From Microbulbifer aggregans (GTDB lineage: Bacteria; Pseudomonadota; Gammaproteobacteria; Pseudomonadales; Cellvibrionaceae), in NCBI RefSeq assembly GCF_020524005.1, contig NZ_JAIVKK010000006.1:1-64000 (forward strand): DNA of 64,000 bases, written 5' to 3'. Both the position numbers and the translations under genes were made by a program. This document shows positions 39,018-47,530 of this stretch, piece after piece; the first letter of the stretch is position 1, and every line of letters begins with the position of its first letter. Below the pieces are notes generated by a model, which had not been told where the DNA came from, ran no database searches, and worked only from the letters and a program-made list of their open reading frames with translations.

Positions 39018-39124
39018 TTGCGGAGTATTACCGGTCACTGCCCCTGTCAGCCCTACACAATAAGCGGGATAATCCACCGCTTTCCGGGATCAGGCCCAAA
39101 AAATTCTAGAAGAGGAGTAGATCC

Positions 39125-39760
39125 GTGACGGTTGCTATCGAAGAACCCCTGTCTACAGGCAACATCGAAGACTTCCTGGCGCACTGCCACCGCCGCCGCT
39201 ACCCGGCCAAAAGCACCATCATCTACGCCGGTGATCGTTGCGAGTCTCTTTACTTCATCATGCGCGGCTCCGTGACCGTACTCATCGAGGACGATGAAGG
39301 CCGTGAAATGATCGTTGCCTACCTGAACGACGGTGACTTCTTCGGGGAAATGGGCCTGTTCGACCAGGACACCCGCAGCGCATGGGTTCGCACAAAAACG
39401 GAATGCGAAGTCGCAGAGATTTCCTACACCAAATTCCAGGAACTGAGCCGTCAGCATCCTGAATTCCTGTTTGCCCTCGCGACCCAGATGGCTGGCCGCC
39501 TGCGCAACACCACCCGCAAAGTGGGCGATCTCGCGTTCCTCGACGTGACCGGTCGCGTTGCCCGCACCCTGCTGGACCTGTGTAACGAACCGGATGCGAT
39601 GACCCACCCGGAAGGCATGCAGATCAAGATCACCCGTCAGGAAATCGGCCGTATCGTCGGCTGCTCGCGGGAAATGGTTGGCCGGGTACTGAAAACCCTG
39701 GAGGAACAAGGTCTGGTCTCCGTAAAAGGCAAGACCATGGTGGTATTCGGCACACGCTGA
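39125..39760 (+). CDS. crp: cAMP-activated global regulator CRP (Vfr-like)
   Basis: A 211-residue CRP/FNR-family regulator. The cyclic-nucleotide domain carries [21 protein letters not shown] with the Glu, Arg and Ser/Ala positions that hold cAMP (Thr-Arg-Ser-Ala). The winged helix has [28 protein letters not shown], very close to E. coli CRP and Pseudomonas Vfr. It starts at GTG behind GAGGAG. A bidirectional terminator separates it from fbaA. Confidence 0.96.
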   Translation: MTVAIEEPLSTGNIEDFLAHCHRRRYPAKSTIIYAGDRCESLYFIMRGSVTVLIEDDEGREMIVAYLNDGDFFGEMGLFDQDTRSAWVRTKTECEVAEISYTKFQELSRQHPEFLFALATQMAGRLRNTTRKVGDLAFLDVTGRVARTLLDLCNEPDAMTHPEGMQIKITRQEIGRIVGCSREMVGRVLKTLEEQGLVSVKGKTMVVFGTR

Positions 39761-39781
39761 TACAGCCCGCTTCTCACAAAC

Positions 39782-39813
39782 AAAAAAGGCGAACCATCTG
39801 GTTCGCCTTTTTT
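39782..39813. terminator. Bidirectional terminator between crp and fbaA
   Basis: AAAAAAGGCGAACC and GGTTCGCCTTTTTT pair perfectly around ATCT, with A and T runs on either side that serve both strands. Confidence 0.9.
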
Positions 39814-39827
39814 GTTTCAGCCCCGGA

Positions 39828-40892
39828 TCAGTTGATCTTCGGAACCAGCTCGCCCTTCTCGTAGCGAACGGACATATCGTCCAGGCTAACCGGGCGGATT
39901 TTGCTCGCCTGGCCAGTAGTGCCGAAGGCCTCATAACGGGCCATACAGATTTCCTTCATCGCCTGGGTGGTGGCCTTGAGGAATTTGCGCGGGTCGAACT
40001 CAGACGGGTTCTGGGCCAGGAAACGACGCACCGCACCAGTAGATGCCAGGCGCAGGTCGGTGTCGATATTCACCTTGCGCACGCCGTACTTGATGCCCTC
40101 GCAGATCTGCTCAACCGGCACGCCATAGGTTTCCGGGATCTCACCACCGAATTCGTTGATCACTTTCAGCCACTCCTGCGGTACAGAAGAGGAACCGTGC
40201 ATAACCAGGTGGGTGTCCGGGATACGTGCGTGGATTTCCTTGATGCGATCAATCGCCAGGATATCCCCTGTGGGCGGGCGGGTGAACTTGTAGGCGCCGT
40301 GGCTGGTGCCACAGGCAATTGCCAGAGCGTCGACCTGGGTTTTCTTGACGAAGTCTGCGGCCTCTTCCGGGTCGGTCAGCAGCTGGTCGTGGGACAGCTT
40401 GCCCTCCGCACCAACGCCATCTTCCTCGCCGGCCATACCGGTTTCCAGAGAACCGAGACAGCCCAGCTCACCCTCCACGGAAACACCACACGCGTGTGCC
40501 ATTTCCACCGCACGCTTGGTTACATCCACGTTGTACTCGTAAGACGCCGGGGTCTTGCCATCGTCCATCAGCGAGCCATCCATCATCACGGAGCTGAAGC
40601 CCAGCTGGATGGAGCGCTGGCACACCGCCGGGCTGGTACCGTGATCCTGGTGCATAACAACCGGGATATGCGGGAATTCTTCGATGGCCGCGAGGATCAG
40701 GTGACGCAGGAACGGAGCGCCTGCATATTTACGTGCGCCGGCGGAAGCCTGCACGATTACCGGAGAGTCCGTTTCCTGCGCCGCTTCCATGATCGCGCGC
40801 ATCTGCTCCAGGTTATTAACGTTAAACGCGGGCACGCCGTAGCCGTGTTCGGCAGCGTGGTCCAACAGTTGACGCAAGCTGATTAAAGCCAT
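39828..40892 (-). CDS. fbaA: Class II fructose-bisphosphate aldolase
   Basis: A zinc-dependent aldolase of 354 residues, of the Calvin-cycle-type subgroup. Zinc ligands lie in [13 protein letters not shown] (about 83), and the active site includes [12 protein letters not shown], the GTSHGAYK motif and [10 protein letters not shown]. It starts behind AAAGGG. pgk lies upstream on the same strand, so the two glycolytic/gluconeogenic genes probably share a transcript. The gene is usually named fda or fba in related genera. Confidence 0.95.
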   Translation of the reverse strand: MALISLRQLLDHAAEHGYGVPAFNVNNLEQMRAIMEAAQETDSPVIVQASAGARKYAGAPFLRHLILAAIEEFPHIPVVMHQDHGTSPAVCQRSIQLGFSSVMMDGSLMDDGKTPASYEYNVDVTKRAVEMAHACGVSVEGELGCLGSLETGMAGEEDGVGAEGKLSHDQLLTDPEEAADFVKKTQVDALAIACGTSHGAYKFTRPPTGDILAIDRIKEIHARIPDTHLVMHGSSSVPQEWLKVINEFGGEIPETYGVPVEQICEGIKYGVRKVNIDTDLRLASTGAVRRFLAQNPSEFDPRKFLKATTQAMKEICMARYEAFGTTGQASKIRPVSLDDMSVRYEKGELVPKIN

Positions 40893-41087
40893 GAAAAAAC
40901 CCTTTCTCGTCGAAATTTAGCTGAATAATTGGTTACTGCTGGTGTGCGATTCCGTGCGCGGGGCGCCGGTCACATCTCGTTTTAATAGTGAAAACATCAA
41001 CATCAGAAAATTGGGCAGCCCGGGTTTATCCGGGCCACCGGGAACCGTTAACCGGTCCCGTTAAAAAGTCCTCGCTGGGGCCGCTGC

Positions 41088-42251
41088 TCAGTCGTTGGCG
41101 CGGGATTCCAGCATGGCGACCGCCGGCAGCACCTTGCCTTCCACGTACTCGAGGAAGGCACCACCCCCAGTAGAAATATAGGAAACCTGCTCGGCAATGC
41201 CGTACTTGTCGACCGCTGCCAGGGTGTCGCCGCCACCGGCAATGGAGAAGGCGTCACTGTCAGCAATAGCTTTCGACAGGCGCTCGGTACCACCACCAAA
41301 CTGGTCGAACTCAAACACGCCCACCGGGCCATTCCAGATAATGGTCTTGGCATTCTTGAGGATTGCCGCCAGGGCTGCGGAAGAATCCGGGCCGATGTCG
41401 AAAATCATGTCATCTTCGGTTACCGCGTCGGCAGGTTTGGTTTCCGCCGCTGCGGATTCGCTGAATTCCTTGCCGGTAACCACATCGCTCGGCAGCGGGA
41501 TATCGCACTTCTCCATCAGGCTCTTGGCGGTGTCGAGCAGGTCGTGCTCACACAGGGACTTGCCAACCGGCTTGCCGCTGGCCGCCAGGAAGGTATTCGC
41601 AATACCACCACCTACGATCAGCTGGTCCACCTTGTCAGACAAGGTCTCCAGTACGGTCAGCTTGGTGGAAACCTTGGAGCCACCAACGATGGCCACCATC
41701 GGGCGCGCCGGGTTTGCCAGGGCTTTCTCCAGCGCATCCAGCTCTGCCGCCAACAGCGGGCCGGCACAGGCGACCGGTGCGAACCTGGCCACACCGTGGG
41801 TGGAAGCCTGGGCGCGGTGCGCAGTACCGAAGGCGTCCATTACAAATACATCACACAGTGCTGCGTACTGCTTGGACAGGGCTTCGTCGTCCTTTTTCTC
41901 ACCGACGTTAAAGCGCACGTTTTCCAGCAGCGCCACTTCACCATCTGCAAGATCCACGCCGCCCTGCCAGTCTTTGATTACCGGTACGTCTTTGCCCAGC
42001 AATTTGCCGAGGTGCGCAGCAACCGGGGCGAGGGAAAATTCATCGGCGTATTCGCCTTCCGTCGGGCGCCCGAGGTGGGACATCAGCAGCACTTTGGCGC
42101 CAGCCTCCACAGCGGCCTTGATGGTGGGGAGTGCCGCGCGAATACGCGCATCAGAAGTGACCACTCCATCCTTTACCGGAACATTCAGGTCCTCGCGGAT
42201 CAAAACGCGCTTACCCGCCAGATCCAGATCCTTCATCAATTTAACCGCCAT
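41088..42251 (-). CDS. pgk: Phosphoglycerate kinase
   Basis: This enzyme transfers phosphate from 1,3-bisphosphoglycerate to ADP in glycolysis. The 387-residue protein has the N-domain motifs [14 protein letters not shown] and [17 protein letters not shown], and the C-terminal [13 protein letters not shown]. The ATG at 42251 fits the family; an ATG two codons earlier is possible. It is followed by fbaA after 195 bases without a clear terminator. Confidence 0.97.
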   Translation of the reverse strand: MAVKLMKDLDLAGKRVLIREDLNVPVKDGVVTSDARIRAALPTIKAAVEAGAKVLLMSHLGRPTEGEYADEFSLAPVAAHLGKLLGKDVPVIKDWQGGVDLADGEVALLENVRFNVGEKKDDEALSKQYAALCDVFVMDAFGTAHRAQASTHGVARFAPVACAGPLLAAELDALEKALANPARPMVAIVGGSKVSTKLTVLETLSDKVDQLIVGGGIANTFLAASGKPVGKSLCEHDLLDTAKSLMEKCDIPLPSDVVTGKEFSESAAAETKPADAVTEDDMIFDIGPDSSAALAAILKNAKTIIWNGPVGVFEFDQFGGGTERLSKAIADSDAFSIAGGGDTLAAVDKYGIAEQVSYISTGGGAFLEYVEGKVLPAVAMLESRAND

Positions 42252-42257
42252 AGCCAA

Positions 42258-42590
42258 TCCTCGTTTGCTAGTTGCTGATTACTCACTAACCCCGATGCAT
42301 CATGCGCCGGGGAGCGGGCGCGGATTATAAGCTGTTGCGATTACCACTGCCCACAACACGCAGTTCGGAGCCGGCACAGGCGTACCGGGGGAAACTGGTC
42401 AGGCCGCGAGTATATCAATCCGCCTTGTAATTGGATTACCGCAGGAGCCTGATAACTTATTGATAACGCTGTCATTTTTACAAAACAGCCACTTTTCCAC
42501 AGGACAGCTGAGCGGCGCGGCATTGAACCCAGGTTGTCAGCTGCCTAAGATTGCCCGGCCCAGTTTTCCCGAGGACGCAGATCCGAGCCC
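42258..42590. other. Divergent spacer pgk / hydrolase gene
   Basis: This 333-base spacer holds a perfect minus-strand -10 box TATAAT (42324-42329) followed by a GC-rich discriminator, about 70 bases upstream of pgk. It is a likely pgk promoter, although its -35 is poor. The half towards the hydrolase gene shows no confident signal. Confidence 0.45.
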
Positions 42591-43361
42591 ATGAACAAGC
42601 GCAACTCTCGCCGCAAAGTAACCTTCCCCAATCGCCACGGGCAGTTGCTCGCCGGTATTCTGGAGACTCCGGCGCAAACGCCACACGGCTTTGCGATCTT
42701 TGCCTCCTGCTTTACCTGCGGCAAAGACGTACTTGTCGCCTCGCGGATCTGCAGGCGCCTGGGGGAGCTTGGGATTTCGGTATTGCGCTTTGACTTCACC
42801 GGCCTCGGAGACAGTGAGGGAACATTCAGCGCCACGAACTTTTCCAGCAATGTGGAAGACCTCAAGTGTGCAGCGCGCTTCCTGCGCGACGAGTATCAGC
42901 CCGCCACCCTGCTGATCGGCCACAGCCTCGGCGGGGCCGCGGTACTCGCAGCGGCCGCGGACCTCCCGGAAGCGCGGGCCATTGCTACCATCGCCGCACC
43001 GGCAGACCCGAGCCATGTACTCAAGCAGTTTCCCAGAGCACTTGAAGCCATAAAAACCGACGGCCACGCGGAAGTTCAGCTCTCCGGTCGCCCGTTTATC
43101 ATCGAGCAGCATTTTGTTGCAGACGTGTCACAGCCACAGAAAGACATGATCCAGAACCTGGGACGCCCGCTACTGATCTACCATTCACCACAAGATCAGG
43201 TGGTGTCCATTCGCGAAGCCTCTGCTCTGTTCGAGCGCGCGCAATATCCAAAAAGCTTTATCTGCCTCGACAAAGCCGACCACATGCTGAGTGCGCGTAA
43301 AGATGCTATCTATGTAGCCGATACCCTGGTGGCCTGGGCCGCACCTTTTTTAGGTACGTGA
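42591..43361 (+). CDS. Alpha/beta hydrolase
   Basis: A 256-residue cytoplasmic alpha/beta-hydrolase. The nucleophile elbow is GHSLGG (about 107), the acid lies in SPQDQVV (about 202) and the histidine in KADHML (about 228). The early RFDFTGLGDSEGTFS segment is also typical. The substrate is unknown. Some relatives are fused to an OsmC domain; here an OsmC protein is encoded only 4 kb away. Its stop codon falls inside a 14-base tandem repeat. Confidence 0.87.
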   Translation: MNKRNSRRKVTFPNRHGQLLAGILETPAQTPHGFAIFASCFTCGKDVLVASRICRRLGELGISVLRFDFTGLGDSEGTFSATNFSSNVEDLKCAARFLRDEYQPATLLIGHSLGGAAVLAAAADLPEARAIATIAAPADPSHVLKQFPRALEAIKTDGHAEVQLSGRPFIIEQHFVADVSQPQKDMIQNLGRPLLIYHSPQDQVVSIREASALFERAQYPKSFICLDKADHMLSARKDAIYVADTLVAWAAPFLGT

Positions 43362-43410
43362 CTTTAAGTACGCGACTTTAAATGCATGGCGTTAAGCTCG
43401 TGACGTTCGG
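43355..43410 (+). repeat. Four imperfect 14-base tandem repeats
   Basis: The units start at 43355, 43369, 43383 and 43397: TACGTGACTTTAAG, TACGCGACTTTAAA, TGCATGGCGTTAAG and CTCGTGACGTTCGG. The first two differ at two positions and the others are more diverged. The repeat spans the hydrolase stop codon and the spacer to the CPXCG gene. Confidence 0.7.
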
Positions 43411-43419
43411 AGGATCCCT

Positions 43420-43614
43420 ATGGACAAGGTGGAAGAATTCAGCGATCAGTGCCCCTACTGCGGCGAAACAATCCTGCTGCTGATCGACACCTCCGCCGGC
43501 ACCCAGCATTACATTGAAGACTGCGCCGTATGCTGCCGACCCATTCAGGTGCTGGTCAGTGTGGACATGGAAGGCGATTGGCAGGTGCAGTTGAAACATG
43601 AGAGCGAAGTTTAA
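43420..43614 (+). CDS. CPXCG-motif small cysteine-rich protein
   Basis: A 64-residue protein of the CPXCG family. Two Cys pairs (CPYCGE near residue 11, CAVCCRP near 37) probably bind zinc. Its function is unknown; it is widespread in gammaproteobacteria. A strong Shine-Dalgarno GGAGG precedes the ATG. It is probably co-transcribed with the hydrolase gene. Confidence 0.88.
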   Translation: MDKVEEFSDQCPYCGETILLLIDTSAGTQHYIEDCAVCCRPIQVLVSVDMEGDWQVQLKHESEV

Positions 43615-43680
43615 ATTGATCCTGAGGTGATCGCTCGCACCCTACCCCACCGCCGGCCCACGATCAGATCCCCTGAAACC

Positions 43681-43715
43681 AAAAAGGCCGCGGGAAAAAA
43701 CCCGCGGCCTTTTTG
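43681..43715. terminator. Bidirectional terminator
   Basis: AAAAAGGCCGCGGG and CCCGCGGCCTTTTT pair perfectly around six A residues. It serves the CPXCG gene on the plus strand and the amine oxidase gene on the minus strand. Confidence 0.92.
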
Positions 43716-43737
43716 GCATCCTGTGAGATGGAAAAGT

Positions 43738-45417
43738 TTATACCGACTGGTGAATTTCCCGCGCCGCGCGCTCACCGGTTGAGACTGCCGCATCGATGTA
43801 GCCGAAGTACTCCAACTCGGTGTGCTCACCACAGAAGTGGATATTGCCTTCCACCAGCGGCTGCGCGCCCCACCAGGAGGTGTAGCTGCCAAAGGTCGGG
43901 GTAGAATAAGAGCCCTTGGACCAGGGGTTGGCGGACCACTTGGACTGCATTGCAGTGCCGGAGAAAGCATCCGAAGTACCCGGGAAGACGTTATCCACAA
44001 GTCCCAGGAAGTGATTGATATCGCTGGTCTTGGGCGCCGCGAATGGCGTATTACCACCCAGGTTCGCACCGTAAGTACCACCGAAGAAGTTCACCAGAAT
44101 ACCGTCGGTTGCGCCGTTGACTGACGTGGAATCCCAGGTGTCGAACAGCTCCGGGCGACCCACATAGGTGACACCGTTACCGGTAACCGCCTGGCCATTG
44201 ACGTACTGCGTCTGGGTCCACGGACGGGTATTGGCGTGAATAGCCATTTTGCCGTTGGAACCGAACGCCATCTGCTCGATCGCCATGCGCTTTTCCGGAC
44301 GGAAGCTTTCGTACAACGCCGGCTCGATATCCACGTCGCGCAGCAGGGAGAACGGCAGCGCCAGCACCAGCTTGTCGCAGGTGTGTACATAGCCATCTTC
44401 GAATGTCAGGGTATAAGGACCGGCGATATCACCATTGATCGCGACCAGCTTGCGTCCGGTTTCGATGGTACCTTCCGGCAGCTGCTCGACCATTTTGCTC
44501 CACAGCTGATCATTGCCACCTGCAATCCGGAAACGCTCGTCGGTTCCCGCCAGTGGCAGCGCACTGTTGATCGGGTTCCAGGCCAGCAGGTAAATCAGGT
44601 TGAGCGCCGTCTGGTCTTCTGGCTGGACACCGTATTCCGCGACGAGGTCTGCCTGGAAAACCTGTCCCATATTGGAATTGGCACCAATACCAACCTGATC
44701 CATCCAGGTGTTGGAGTCGATGTAGTCCAGCGCTTTGTGGGTGTCGTTGTGCCATTCGTAAGTCGGCAGCCACGGTGCATCCTGCTGCACCTTCTTGAAG
44801 ATTTTGTATACGTCACGCCACTCTTCGTTCAGCTGGTGCTCGCTGTAGTGCTGGCCGTTTACGTAATACAGCTCGCTGCCACCTGGCACCGCATTGCCGT
44901 TTACATCTTCCACATCCAGCCCCAACTCATTGGCCAGGTTGCGCACAGCATTGTGCTCCGTGGAAATCAATTCGCCACCGCGCTCCACCGGGCCGCCAAA
45001 AATCGTGCGGTTGGTATTCACCCGGCCACCCAATCGGGTATTGCCTTCAAATACAGTACTGGCGATGCCGTACTGCTGTAGACGATGCGCACAGCGGATA
45101 CCGGCGACACCGCCGCCGATGATTGCCACGGTACCCGGGTATCCGTCGCCATTACCGCCGCCCGGATCTGCCTGCACAGGGCGTGAAACACCACCCAGGG
45201 AGGCGCCAACGCCTACCGCCGCAGCACCCAATCCCAACTGCTTGAGAAACTGGCGACGCTGCTCATCAGAAGCCTCTTTGCCCCCCAGGCGTGCGCCCTC
45301 GGTAATGATATCGAGACTTTCGTCTGCGGAAATTCCGGTTTTGTCAGACAACGCCTGCGCAGCACGCATCCGGCGCAACAACCCCGCGATGGGGGAGAGA
45401 GACTTGCGACTTCTCAT
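43738..45417 (-). CDS. Tat-exported flavin monoamine oxidase family protein
   Basis: A 559-residue FAD-dependent oxidoreductase. A twin-arginine signal (RRQFLKQLGLGAAAVGVGASLGG) starts only at about residue 59, behind a charged N-region. The FAD-binding GTVAIIGGGVAGIRCAHRLQ follows at about 94, then GGRVNTN and the C-terminal HFCGEHTELEYFGYIDAAVSTGERAA that closes the flavin site. Family members oxidise amines or amino acids and release hydrogen peroxide. Export with bound FAD through Tat is expected. The substrate is unknown. Confidence 0.88.
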   Translation of the reverse strand: MRSRKSLSPIAGLLRRMRAAQALSDKTGISADESLDIITEGARLGGKEASDEQRRQFLKQLGLGAAAVGVGASLGGVSRPVQADPGGGNGDGYPGTVAIIGGGVAGIRCAHRLQQYGIASTVFEGNTRLGGRVNTNRTIFGGPVERGGELISTEHNAVRNLANELGLDVEDVNGNAVPGGSELYYVNGQHYSEHQLNEEWRDVYKIFKKVQQDAPWLPTYEWHNDTHKALDYIDSNTWMDQVGIGANSNMGQVFQADLVAEYGVQPEDQTALNLIYLLAWNPINSALPLAGTDERFRIAGGNDQLWSKMVEQLPEGTIETGRKLVAINGDIAGPYTLTFEDGYVHTCDKLVLALPFSLLRDVDIEPALYESFRPEKRMAIEQMAFGSNGKMAIHANTRPWTQTQYVNGQAVTGNGVTYVGRPELFDTWDSTSVNGATDGILVNFFGGTYGANLGGNTPFAAPKTSDINHFLGLVDNVFPGTSDAFSGTAMQSKWSANPWSKGSYSTPTFGSYTSWWGAQPLVEGNIHFCGEHTELEYFGYIDAAVSTGERAAREIHQSV

Positions 45418-45901
45418 GATTTTTTCCTGTGAGTCGAGAAATTGGGATCAACGTCCCAAAAGTTATTTTTAACGCCATTCTACATAGCACACAGAAAAAT
45501 GGAATATTTGTTCGGTTTTTTGCCGGATTGTGGAAATTAACCCCCAATTCTTGTATCTAACTGTTTTTAAACGCTTTTTCTTTCAATACCAGCAAAAAAC
45601 AAAAAATGCTGCCGTCAGGGAATAGAAAAAAGACTCATTGCCCAAGGTTCATTACTTACCCGTCGGAGGACACACTCCCGACCCAACGCACCTCTCACGC
45701 AGGACAAGCGCAATCAATCCAATGCCCCTATCTACTGCGAGAGCACAGAATACAGAACGATCGGTTGCGGATTCGCCTCCAACGCCTCGTCACCAAATTC
45801 ATGCATAAATAATCAATTTGCCCATCCGTCAAAAGCAATCGAATCCAGACCATCAACAACAAGAACTACCACCCCATTAAAGTGCTGATAGAAATAAACG
45901 T
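45418..45901. other. AT-rich region without recognisable genes
   Basis: This 484-base stretch upstream of the amine oxidase gene is visibly richer in A/T than its surroundings. Its short open frames look random. It ends where the subtilase remnant begins. Confidence 0.5.
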
Positions 45902-46126
45902 CGGCCACTCTCTGTACTGGCGCTAGAAGCGCAAAGTGCTTTAGCTGCCCACTTACCAAGTAATGCGCTCGGCAACCCACAAGGAGATCTCGGTTCCTCA
46001 GGGCGTGACAATGCCTACGGTTTCGGCCTCGTACAGGCCCAGGACGCCGTCAACTACCTCACCGCCAATCCTTGCGGCGGTGGTGGCGGCAGTAAGCGCT
46101 GCAAGGGAAAAATCTGCACACAGTAA
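45902..46126 (+). pseudogene. C-terminal remnant of an S8 (subtilisin-like) peptidase
   Basis: Reading in the frame that ends at TAA 46124-46126 gives a protein-like stretch of about 74 residues containing LGSSGRDNAYGFGLVQAQDAV, then NYLTANPCGGGGG and KRCKGKICTQ. The GR-DN-YGFGLV-A--AV pattern is that of the last helix of subtilase domains, where secreted proteases often continue into a Cys/Gly-rich tail. The frame is closed upstream by TAA at 45878. No signal peptide or catalytic Asp/His/Ser is present, so I read it as a decayed 3' end. It keeps its own terminator. Confidence 0.6.
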
Positions 46127-46157
46127 GGCAGGTCAACCAGATAATACTCACCAATAT

Positions 46158-46182
46158 AAAAGGGGCCCTTCGGCCCCTTCGT
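46158..46182 (+). terminator. Terminator behind the subtilase remnant
   Basis: AAGGGGCC-CTTC-GGCCCCTT, an 8-bp stem with a short pyrimidine tail. Confidence 0.65.
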
Positions 46183-46251
46183 TCACTGCATCAGGCAGAG
46201 CACTGAAAACGCAGCGATCTGCGATTATGGATAAGCCTTTACTCGACCGAA

Positions 46252-46285
46252 CAAAAAAGGCGGCCGAAAAACGGCCCGCCTTTTT
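46252..46285 (-). terminator. Terminator of the small secreted protein gene
   Basis: On the minus strand, GGCGGGCCG and CGGCCGCC pair with one bulge around five T residues and are followed by six T. The A run on the other side could also serve the plus strand. Confidence 0.75.
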
Positions 46286-46312
46286 TCCTTATCGACATAA
46301 ACTTACTGCGAC

Positions 46313-46696
46313 TTACTGTTGCAGATCACTCACACACTTGTTGTATTCCTGAATGTACACACTGCTACCACGGTTCGGTACCGCATTGGACTTATCCGCA
46401 GCAGCGTTACGGCAACCATCAATCTGGTCGGCCGTCAGGCTCGTTGCCGGCACAGTCTGACTGCGCTGATACATGTGCGCTGCCCGGTCCTTATGAGCCT
46501 GCACGGTAGGCTGCGGAACCTGATAGAACATGCCGGTATCTTCGTTAAAACGATAGAAATTATCGCCACTGTGCCAGTAGGTTTTACCCATAATCTGAAC
46601 CGTTTCGGCACCTGGAGGCAGCTGCTGAACGGTATCACCTGCCAGGGCAAAACCAGACATACAGAAAACTAATAAAAATGAAGCCATGTAACGCAT
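46313..46696 (-). CDS. Small secreted protein of unknown function
   Basis: A 127-residue protein with a signal peptide (MRYMASFLLVFCMSGFALA). A short domain with GKTYWHSGDNFYRFNEDTGMFYQVPQP recalls the repeated Tyr-rich surface of DUF6515-type proteins. Two cysteines lie in the C-terminal part (DGCRNAA..., NKCVSDL), probably as a disulfide. The Shine-Dalgarno (GAGGAGGAAAA) is strong. The function is unknown. Confidence 0.75.
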   Translation of the reverse strand: MRYMASFLLVFCMSGFALAGDTVQQLPPGAETVQIMGKTYWHSGDNFYRFNEDTGMFYQVPQPTVQAHKDRAAHMYQRSQTVPATSLTADQIDGCRNAAADKSNAVPNRGSSVYIQEYNKCVSDLQQ

Positions 46697-46987
46697 GAGG
46701 TTTTCCTCCTCTTCCGATGTGCTTCAAAGTCTATTCAGCGCGTTCGACAATCCCAATAATCTTCCTTATTAAAAACGGGCTAAAAAACAGTGAGCCCTCA
46801 TCCATAAACACATCTTGTACAAAGGCAGCGAAACTAGAATTAATTTCCATCTGGCGATCAATAAATAGACAGCCAGACTCCAAATTGATTTATATCAATT
46901 TTGCCCGCACCTTCTGGGCTACCATGCGCGCCCGCAGGCAACCCGCCAGCGCAATGAAAATGACAATAGCTGTGGAGAGGGGCGGCG

Positions 46988-47386
46988 ATGGGCAATGCCG
47001 ACAGCGATATCGTGTTCCAGAGTTATGGCCGCTGCTGTAACAATGAACACTTTTTCATCGATTTTTACGATCGCTTTATGAGTAGTTCTGCGGAAATCCG
47101 CGAACTCTTTATAGATACCGACATGCCCGCGCAACGTCACCTGCTGCGCAATGGCATCATGCAATTGGTATTGCATTCCCGCGGACTGCCAGACACCAAA
47201 CTGAAAGCCCTGGGCAACAGCCATTCCCGCACAGGCTATAACATTCGCCCCGAATGGTACGGTCTCTGGCTGGACGCACTACTGGATACTCTGCGCAAGC
47301 ACGATACACACTTTGACGAGTCCATCGCCCAGGCATGGCGCCGCGCTATCGAGCCGGGGATCCAGCTTATTCGCGGAGCTTACTGA
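46988..47386 (+). CDS. Globin-like protein
   Basis: A 132-residue single-domain globin. The N-terminal helix SDIVFQSYGRCC-NEHFFIDFYDRFM matches the A/B helices, with Phe at the CD position. LGNSHSRTGYNIRPEWYGLWLDALLDTL supplies the proximal His (in NSHSR) and helices G/H. This is the type found alone in many proteobacteria, related to the flavohemoglobin heme domain, and may act in oxygen/NO handling or sensing. It stands alone. Confidence 0.8.
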   Translation: MGNADSDIVFQSYGRCCNNEHFFIDFYDRFMSSSAEIRELFIDTDMPAQRHLLRNGIMQLVLHSRGLPDTKLKALGNSHSRTGYNIRPEWYGLWLDALLDTLRKHDTHFDESIAQAWRRAIEPGIQLIRGAY

Positions 47387-47530
47387 TATCGCGTCGGGAA
47401 CAAGGGGAGAAAGCCAAAAAAACCGGCGACATAAATCAGCGTTAAACTCAGCGTTCAACATTGACGGATGTCACCGGTAAAAAGTCCGCGAGGAGGGCTC
47501 ACAACCTCGCGGAGTGGCGCTGGGAACCGG

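Larger units (their letters stand above)
38817..39124. other. Divergent regulatory region OsmC gene / crp
   Basis: A 308-base spacer. The half next to crp holds the crp promoter and CRP-like site. The half next to the OsmC gene contains its Shine-Dalgarno (GAAGGAG) but no promoter I can name with confidence. Confidence 0.5.

Noticed and set aside
41197..42330. 377-codon open frame on the plus strand
   Set aside because: Antisense to pgk; Ser/Ala-rich shadow translation.
45963..46352. 129-codon open frame on the plus strand
   Set aside because: It is out of frame with the protein-like subtilase remnant, runs over its terminator and into the antisense of the next gene.
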